In this document: positions 58,867-64,000 of the stretch, piece by piece
How positions within the stretch are numbered: position 1 is the stretch's first letter
Layout of the letters: every line of letters starts with the position of its first letter
Assembly (NCBI GenBank): GCA_900473205.1
Contig: UCLB01000023.1
Span: 100,748 to 164,747, forward strand
Direction: 5' to 3'
DNA: 64,000 nucleotides
Source: Hyphomicrobiales bacterium
GTDB taxonomy: Bacteria > Pseudomonadota > Alphaproteobacteria > Rhizobiales > Rhizobiaceae
Notes under the pieces: model-generated
What the model was told of the DNA's origin: nothing
Databases searched by the model: none
Seen by the model: the letters and a program-made list of their open reading frames with translations, nothing else
Position numbers and translations under genes: made by a program

Positions 58867-59628
58867 ATGATCCTCGAAGCCATCAATTACGCCGCGACCT
58901 ATGCCAAGACCCCGCCGGAATTTCGGCCTTATGTTCGCTACTCGGTCAATCTCTGGGCGCGGGCGAACCGTTGCAAACAAGCATGGGCGGAGCATGAAGA
59001 GAACAGCCGCAATTTCATTCTGGCTTCCGCTGCGAAACTGAGGCAGCGCCGCACGGCGGTCGTGCTGGGTTCCGGCCTTCTGCGGGATGTGCCGCTGAAG
59101 CAACTGGCTGCGGCTTTCGATACTGTTGTGCTGGTCGATCTGGTGCATCTGGCCAGCGTGCGCGCGGGACTTTGGCGCCATGCCAAAAGCGTCGTCCTCA
59201 ATTATCGCGATCTCTCGGGTTTCGATGCCTTGCAGGCAGGTAAAGAAACGGAGCCTTTGAGTTTTCTGCGGCAGGTGCCTTATCTTGATCTCGTCATTTC
59301 CGCCAATCTGTTGTCGCAGATCGGAACGGGCGTGCAGAACCGCATCGAGAAAGAACCAGCACACACGATGCCGGGAGATGCCCTGCCTCGGCTTATTCAG
59401 GCCCATGTCGATGGCCTTTCTGGCCTGCCCTGCAAGGCCTGCCTTCTCACCGATACCGGCTTCGAGGTGATCGATAAAAACGGCGGATTACAGCAGCAGG
59501 AAGACCTCTTGTATGGCGTGTCGGTGCCACGCATCGCACGCGAATGGGACTGGCCGGTCGTGCCATTTGGCGAAGAAAGCCGGGATTATCAGATCATTCA
59601 TAAGGTGATTGCCGCCGAGTTGACCTGA
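58867..59628 (+). CDS. Conserved protein with methyltransferase-like nucleotide-binding motif
   Basis: A 253-residue soluble protein of unknown function. The middle shows AVVLGSGLLRDVPLKQLAAAFDTVVLVDLVHLASVR, which resembles the SAM-binding strand-loop and acidic strand 2 of Rossmann methyltransferases, followed by LDLVISANLLSQIG where the catalytic strand would be. No ordinary methyltransferase family is evident. It starts 3 nt after the toxin stop with only poor ribosome binding; the toxin-antitoxin pair probably inserted upstream of it. Its own promoter would lie in the toxin gene. Confidence 0.65.
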   Translation: MILEAINYAATYAKTPPEFRPYVRYSVNLWARANRCKQAWAEHEENSRNFILASAAKLRQRRTAVVLGSGLLRDVPLKQLAAAFDTVVLVDLVHLASVRAGLWRHAKSVVLNYRDLSGFDALQAGKETEPLSFLRQVPYLDLVISANLLSQIGTGVQNRIEKEPAHTMPGDALPRLIQAHVDGLSGLPCKACLLTDTGFEVIDKNGGLQQQEDLLYGVSVPRIAREWDWPVVPFGEESRDYQIIHKVIAAELT

Positions 59629-59668
59629 TGCCCTTTTCCCGTCGCTTTTCAGCCGCTAGATATGCCTC

Positions 59669-60028
59669 ATGCGCTTTGTTGTTCACATGCTGATGTTTCT
59701 GGCCTGGATGCTGTACGGCGCGATGCCCGCACAGGCCGCTGTCAGCATGTCCATTCCGATGAGCAAGGTGAAAGTCCATGCTTCCGAGATGACGCATGGC
59801 GGCCATGCCATGCCGGTTGCGCCATCTGAAAATATTGACACCAACGATCCCTGCCCGCACCGCGGAAGCATGACCCATGCGCCTTTCTGCGCGGCATGCC
59901 TGGTGTTGATCCCCGAACTACGGGTTGCCGAGAAGGGACGCGCGCCGCTTGGCTACCCAAAGCCCGAATTGCAGCGGGCTTTTATCGGCAATGTTCCGGC
60001 CCCGCCGCTGCCCCCTCCCCGCGCCTGA
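59669..60028 (+). CDS. Secreted Met/His/Cys-rich protein, possible metal handling
   Basis: A 119-residue protein with a signal peptide (FVVHMLMFLAWMLYGAMPAQAA). The mature part has MTHGGHAMPV and DPCPHRGSMTHAPFCAACLVL, with Met, His and Cys clustered in a manner seen in copper-binding DUF2946-type proteins, and ends in a proline-rich stretch (VPAPPLPPPRA). It lies 55 nt upstream of a DUF305 protein on the same strand, which supports a copper role. The family assignment is tentative. Confidence 0.62.
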   Translation: MRFVVHMLMFLAWMLYGAMPAQAAVSMSIPMSKVKVHASEMTHGGHAMPVAPSENIDTNDPCPHRGSMTHAPFCAACLVLIPELRVAEKGRAPLGYPKPELQRAFIGNVPAPPLPPPRA

Positions 60029-60083
60029 CAGGCTCAGACGATCATAGGTTCAAAGATTCTGTCAGACACAGGAAGGATAATCC

Positions 60084-60458
60084 ATGTCTATCAAAACCAT
60101 TTCCATCACCGCAGCTTTTGTCGCTGCCTTCAGCATGCCCGCCCATGCGCAGGACGCTGGCAGCCATGCGGGCCACACCATGTCCAAGGGTGCGGCATCC
60201 GAAAACGCCTCGACACAGGCTTTCATGGAAGCCAGCAAGAAGATGCATGAGGATATGTCGGCGGAATACACCGGCGATGCCGATGTGGATTTCGTGCGCG
60301 GCATGATCCCGCACCATCAGGGCGCTATCGATATGGCCAAGGTGGAATTGCAATATGGCAAGGACCCGGAAATCCGCAAACTGGCGCAAGAGGTCATCAA
60401 AGCGCAGGAAGCGGAAATTGCCATGATGAAAGAGTGGCTGAAATCAAAGGGCCACTAA
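60084..60458 (+). CDS. DUF305 (CopM-like) secreted metal-binding protein
   Basis: A 124-residue DUF305 protein. A signal peptide ([16 protein letters not shown]) is followed by a His/Met-rich stretch (GSHAGHTM) and the domain core [23 protein letters not shown], whose HH and Met residues bind copper in CopM. AGGA lies before ATG 60084. Probably a periplasmic copper chaperone acting with the upstream protein. Confidence 0.88.
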   Translation: MSIKTISITAAFVAAFSMPAHAQDAGSHAGHTMSKGAASENASTQAFMEASKKMHEDMSAEYTGDADVDFVRGMIPHHQGAIDMAKVELQYGKDPEIRKLAQEVIKAQEAEIAMMKEWLKSKGH

Positions 60459-60480
60459 AGAAAGACTTCGGAGGGGCGGC

Positions 60481-60924
60481 CTATGGCTGCCTTTCCACCG
60501 TAATCGTGTAATTGGCACCCAGGCCACGGCGCGAAGCGCTGAGGACGAGGATGGGGCGGATCAGCCATTCCGTCTCTGCCTTGGGCGTCAGCAGTGCCGT
60601 GTTATTGCCCGCATCGCTGAAGAAGATTGCGTCGTCCTCTGGCTTGGCGAAATCGAAGATGGCCATGACCACGAATTCGCTTCGGCTGGCCAGCGTGACC
60701 TTCAGCTTCTCCCCGGCCTTGACCTTGAGGCGGTATACATCGCCCCGGCCTTGCCGCGTCCAGCCATTCAGCACCAGCGGGCCCGATGCTGGCATTGTGG
60801 CGGGTTGCAGCTTTTCGCCGTCATCCAGCCAGATGCCGTCGACATTTCGACCTTCGGCATGGGCTGGAGCAACGGCCGATAGGGCGAGAAGAGACGCCAG
60901 AAGAATGTGGGAAAACCGGGTCAT
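60481..60924 (-). CDS. Secreted protein of unknown function
   Basis: A 147-residue protein with a signal peptide (FSHILLASLLALSAVAPAHA). The mature part is beta-rich (VDGIWLDDGEKLQPAT, GRGDVYRLKVKAGEKLKVTLASRSEFVVMAIFD) and resembles small beta-sandwich domains. Its ATG at 60924 overlaps the tag stop by 4 nt, so it is coupled to tag although there is no obvious functional link. I know no function. Confidence 0.72.
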   Translation of the reverse strand: MTRFSHILLASLLALSAVAPAHAEGRNVDGIWLDDGEKLQPATMPASGPLVLNGWTRQGRGDVYRLKVKAGEKLKVTLASRSEFVVMAIFDFAKPEDDAIFFSDAGNNTALLTPKAETEWLIRPILVLSASRRGLGANYTITVERQP

Positions 60925-61550
60925 GGGCGTGAAAACTCCAGCCTTTGCGTTTCGATACGCGGGCGGCAATGGCAACCTTCGATATGGTCGTTGACCATGC
61001 CCATGGCCTGCATGAAGGCGTAGATGGTGGTGGGGCCGACAAAGGTCCAGCCGCGCTTTTTAAGGTCTTTCGACAGGCGCGTGGACGCGGGCGTGATGGG
61101 GTTGGCGCGCAGGGTTGCGTAATCGAACACCGGCGGGCGCTCGTCCGGCTCCGGCTCGAAACCCCAGAAATAGCGGGCGAGCGAGCCGAACTCATCGCGC
61201 ATCTCGATGGCGCGGCGGGCATTGTTGATGGTGGACACGATCTTGCCGCGGTGGCGGATGATGCCCTTGTCGGCCACGCAGCGCTCGATATCCGCCTCAC
61301 CGAAGTCTGCCACCTTATCGAAATCGAAACCGCAGAAAGCGGCGCGAAAGGCTTCTCGCTTGCGCAGCACCGTCAGCCAGGAGAGGCCGGACTGAAACCC
61401 TTCGAGACAAATCTTTTCGAACAGGCGCGTATCGTCCTTGACCGGACGTCCCCATTCTTCATCGTGATAGAGCGCATAATCCGCCAGCCCCTGCTGCCAG
61501 GAACAGCGGATGAGGCCATCTTCACCTGTCGAAAGTCCGGTTTCACTCAT
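60921..61550 (-). CDS. tag: DNA-3-methyladenine glycosylase I
   Basis: Tag removes 3-methyladenine from alkylated DNA. The 209-residue protein has IRCSWQQG and YHDEEWGRPVKDD near the start, FEKICLEGFQSGLSWLTVLRKREAF, and a C-terminal GWTFVGPTTIYAFMQAMGMVNDHIEGCHCR containing zinc-ligand residues. I chose ATG 61550 by comparison with homologues; ATGs at 61559 and 61571 are also in frame and the ribosome binding site is weak. Confidence 0.94.
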   Translation of the reverse strand: MSETGLSTGEDGLIRCSWQQGLADYALYHDEEWGRPVKDDTRLFEKICLEGFQSGLSWLTVLRKREAFRAAFCGFDFDKVADFGEADIERCVADKGIIRHRGKIVSTINNARRAIEMRDEFGSLARYFWGFEPEPDERPPVFDYATLRANPITPASTRLSKDLKKRGWTFVGPTTIYAFMQAMGMVNDHIEGCHCRPRIETQRLEFSRP

Positions 61551-61738
61551 GGCGCCCATGCTCTTTTCCATCACTGCCGGTGATTACCATTGATTCACTC
61601 TGTTTCAAAACCGTGCGCTAACCTTATTAAAAGGTTTCGTCCAAATCGCGGCTTTTCATGAACGGCCATTTACCATTCGCTGTCTCGGAGGTGCGAACGT
61701 GACGGTTATGTTCCGGTGTCATGTAGAGAGTCCACCCG

Positions 61739-62461
61739 ATGTCGATGAAACCCGTTTTTATGGCGCTGAGCCTTGTCTGCGCCTTCTCCATGCCAGCCCT
61801 TGCCAATGATCGTTACCGCGAGCGCCCGCCTGTCGTGGTCAGCCCCGACCTGACCGCTCCATGGGTGATGCAGCTGGGCGGTGCGCAGGTTCGCCCGGTG
61901 GTTTATCCGCAGCGCCCTGCGCGTCCTTCGCTGTTCCAGCGACCCGTTGCACAGCCGCGCGCCCAGGCCGTGGCGGCACGACCGAATACGCCAAACATGC
62001 GGATCGACCCGCAATTCCTGCCGCAGATGGTGCAGTATCAGGGCAAGGAAGCGCCGGGCACTATCGTCATCGATACGCCAAACCGCTTCCTTTATCTGGT
62101 GATGGCAGACGGAAAAGCGCGCCGCTACGGAGTGGGTGTCGGTAAACCGGGCTTCGAATGGGCCGGCACGCATAAGATCACCCGCAAGAACGAATGGCCA
62201 AGCTGGACGCCGCCGCAGGAAATGATCACCCGCGAAGCTGCCAAGGGTCATTACCTGCCGACCTTCATGGAAGGTGGCCCGGCCAACCCGATGGGCGCGC
62301 GTGCCATGTATCTCGGCTCCACGCTTTACCGCATTCACGGCACCAACCAGCCATGGACAATCGGCAGCAACAATTCGTCGGGCTGCATCCGCATGCGCAA
62401 TGAAGATGTGACCGATCTTTACGAACGCGTGAATGTCGGCACGAAGGTCATAGTGATCTGA
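61739..62461 (+). CDS. L,D-transpeptidase (YkuD family)
   Basis: A 240-residue secreted enzyme with a signal peptide (VFMALSLVCAFSMPALA), a Pro/Arg/Gln-rich linker (about residues 45-85) and a YkuD domain (about 105-240) whose catalytic motif HGTNQP...SSGCIRM with the cysteine nucleophile is intact. It cross-links peptidoglycan or attaches proteins to it by 3-3 linkage. ATG 61739 or 61745 could be the start. Rhizobia carry many such paralogues. Confidence 0.92.
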   Translation: MSMKPVFMALSLVCAFSMPALANDRYRERPPVVVSPDLTAPWVMQLGGAQVRPVVYPQRPARPSLFQRPVAQPRAQAVAARPNTPNMRIDPQFLPQMVQYQGKEAPGTIVIDTPNRFLYLVMADGKARRYGVGVGKPGFEWAGTHKITRKNEWPSWTPPQEMITREAAKGHYLPTFMEGGPANPMGARAMYLGSTLYRIHGTNQPWTIGSNNSSGCIRMRNEDVTDLYERVNVGTKVIVI

Positions 62462-62612
62462 TAGCAACGCTGAAGTCATTCTTCACGCCGGAGAGTTGTG
62501 AAACGGACTGAACGTGCTTGCCGGATGGCTGAAATGCGTTAAGTTCCGAGCATAAACTTTGGCAGGGGACGTCAAGGGGCCGGACGCGCTTTAAAGCTGC
62601 ACGCCGGATATT

Positions 62613-62644
62613 AAAAAACGGGCGGGTCAAACCGCTCGTTTTTT
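62613..62644. terminator. Bidirectional terminator between ldt gene and glcF
   Basis: AAAAAACGGGCGG, a 6-nt loop, and CCGCTCGTTTTTT pair fully apart from one G-T wobble, with A and T runs on both sides. It serves glcF on the minus strand (overlapping its stop) and may also end the L,D-transpeptidase transcript. Confidence 0.85.
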
Positions 62645-63950
62645 ATTTTAACGCTTCAATCCTGTTCGGTTTCTTGCCGCCATAGGCCCAGTCCAGCAAT
62701 TGCACGGTGTGCAGAATAGGAATGGCGGTGCCGCTGGCGATCTGCGTCATGCAGCCGATATTGCCGGTGGCGATGATATCTGCCTTCGTCGCCTCGATAT
62801 TCTTCACCTTTCGGGCCTTCAACTGCACCGAAATTTCCGGCTGCAGAATATTGTAGGTGCCCGCCGAACCACAACAGAGATGCCCTTCCGCCGGATCACG
62901 CACCACAAAGCCCGCTGCCTTCAGCAGCAGTTTGGGTGCCATGGTAATCTTCTGGCCATGCTGCATGGAACAGGCGGAATGATAGGCTACCGTCAGGCCG
63001 TTGCGCTCCAGCGGCGGCAGGTCGAGATCGGTGAGATATTCGGTGATGTCCTTCGCCAGTGCTGAGACCTTTTGCGCCTTGTCTGCATAGGCGGCATCCA
63101 GCCGCAGCATGTGGCCATAATCCTTGATGGTGGTGCCGCAGCCGGATGCGGTGATGATAATCGCATCCAGACCGCCGCGTTCGATCTCACGCATCCACAC
63201 ATCGACATTGCGCCGCGCCGAGGCCAGCGCCTGCTCCTCACGGCCCATATGGTGCACCAAAGCCCCGCAACAGCCCTCCCCTTCGGGCAGCACCACTTCG
63301 ATGCCAATCCGGGTCAGAAGCCGGATGGTTGCATCGTTAATATCGGGGTCGAGCACGGGCTGAGCACAGCCGGTGAGGATGGCAACACGTCCACGCTTTT
63401 CGGCCTGCGGGACGTGAGTGCCGGGGTTGGCGAAGGTCGATGGTGCGGGCGTGGTTTTCGGGGCCAGATCGAGCATTGATGCCAAGGGCCGCAGCGCTTT
63501 GGTCTTGCTAAACACGGACGCGAAGGGTTGGCCGAGGCGGGCAAGTTTCAGTGCGGTCCGGAAACGTTTGGGATAGGGCAGCACGAAGGTCAGGAGATTG
63601 CGGATAAGGCGATCCATGATGGGCCGCCGATACGTCTTTTCGATGTGAATGCGGGCGTGATCGACCAGATGCATATAGTCCACACCGGAGGGACAGGTGG
63701 TCACGCAGGCCAGACAGGACAGACAGCGATCTATATGCGTCACCACTTGGGCATCCGCCGGACGGTCGTTTTCCAGCATGTCCTTGATGAGATAGATGCG
63801 CCCGCGCGGACTATCCAACTCGTTACCCAGCGTCACATAGGTGGGACAGGTGGCCGTGCAGAACCCGCAATGCACGCATTTGCGCAGGATTTTCTCGGAT
63901 TCGGCGACATTGGGATCGGCAAGTTGCTGGGGGGTGAAGGAGGTTTGCAT
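62643..63950 (-). CDS. glcF: Glycolate oxidase iron-sulfur subunit
   Basis: GlcF carries electrons from glycolate in the GlcDEF complex. The 435-residue protein has two 4Fe-4S motifs, CVHCGFCTATCP (about residues 26-37) and CLSCLACVTTCP (about 77-88), and C-terminal CCG-type cysteine-rich repeats (EGCCGALVHH and HLCCGSAGTYNI) of the heterodisulfide-reductase type. ATG 63950 overlaps the stop of the upstream gene by 1 nt (TAATG). Confidence 0.95.
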   Translation of the reverse strand: MQTSFTPQQLADPNVAESEKILRKCVHCGFCTATCPTYVTLGNELDSPRGRIYLIKDMLENDRPADAQVVTHIDRCLSCLACVTTCPSGVDYMHLVDHARIHIEKTYRRPIMDRLIRNLLTFVLPYPKRFRTALKLARLGQPFASVFSKTKALRPLASMLDLAPKTTPAPSTFANPGTHVPQAEKRGRVAILTGCAQPVLDPDINDATIRLLTRIGIEVVLPEGEGCCGALVHHMGREEQALASARRNVDVWMREIERGGLDAIIITASGCGTTIKDYGHMLRLDAAYADKAQKVSALAKDITEYLTDLDLPPLERNGLTVAYHSACSMQHGQKITMAPKLLLKAAGFVVRDPAEGHLCCGSAGTYNILQPEISVQLKARKVKNIEATKADIIATGNIGCMTQIASGTAIPILHTVQLLDWAYGGKKPNRIEALK

Positions 63951-64000
63951 TAGGCAAGACCTCGGGCGTCGGTGCGGATGCGCCCCCCTCTGCCCTGCCG
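63950..64000 (-). CDS. 3' end of an upstream gene, probably glcE
   Basis: On the minus strand an open frame enters from the right edge and ends at TAA 63952-63950, overlapping the glcF ATG (TAATG). Only about 16 codons are in the window, too few to recognise. In rhizobia glcF follows glcE or glcD, so glcE is likely, but this rests on gene order alone. Confidence 0.4.
   Translation of the reverse strand, partial: RQGRGGRIRTDARGLA

Overview
The window is about 64 kb of chromosomal DNA, apparently from an alphaproteobacterium of the Rhizobiaceae (Agrobacterium/Rhizobium group). I judge this from protein similarity to families I know, from an FO-ATPase operon (atpI-B-E-b'-b) separate from F1, from a CIRCE-controlled groESL, from a HisG/HisZ pair, from a lipid A/KDO operon, and from two copies of an 85-nt palindromic repeat resembling rhizobial RIME elements. 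Most genes look GC-rich with alphaproteobacterial codon use. I saw no rRNA, tRNA, CRISPR array, insertion sequence or phage gene.

Layout. 1-6.7 kb: end of a polyprenyl diphosphate synthase gene, a secreted TPR protein, ispE-moaB, a short glycosyltransferase-like gene, a radical SAM protein and rnhB behind a hairpin-rich leader. 6.7-8.5 kb: a chemoreceptor. 9-11.7 kb: the FO operon. 12-17.8 kb: a cell-wall hydrolase, the potassium and magnesium transporters kup and corA, and an Mrp ATPase. 17.9-20 kb: a LuxR-type regulator beside a NrtA/NasS-like ligand-binding protein. 20.2-24.3 kb: an IclR regulator divergent from a De Ley-Doudoroff type galactose/galactonate operon (SDR, dgoK, dgoA, SMP-30 lactonase). 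24.5-27.6 kb: a GGDEF-EAL protein and a PAS-PAS-receiver protein without a kinase core. 28-31 kb: mutL, a DUF2093 gene, a DUF892 ferritin-like gene and a small membrane protein. 31.3-37.4 kb: pmbA, cysQ, DUF4170, waaA, HAD, lpxK, all on the minus strand. 37.4-41.5 kb: a patatin, rsmD, a pseudouridine synthase with a long Arg/Gly/Asp-rich tail, and divergent tadA. 41.7-47.7 kb: a lipoprotein, ileS, ribF and a HAD hydrolase. 47.9-50.4 kb: an acyltransferase and chrA. 50.4-54.4 kb: groES-groEL, an unrecognised membrane protein, DoxX and a GFA-family protein. 54.5-58.2 kb: hisS, a VOC protein, hisZ, hisG. 58.4-62.5 kb: a RelBE-like toxin-antitoxin pair, a conserved unknown gene, a copper-type secreted pair (including DUF305), a tag operon and an L,D-transpeptidase. 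62.6-64 kb: glcF and the last codons of what may be glcE.

Most of the window is core housekeeping. The points most worth a second look are the stem-loop array and overlapping small ORF before rnhB, an AT-richer mosaic patch inside ileS, the kinase-less PAS/receiver protein beside a c-di-GMP enzyme, the LuxR solo paired with a NasS-like sensor, the low-complexity tail of the pseudouridine synthase, and an orphan membrane gene after groEL. I saw no clear multi-gene system of an undescribed kind.
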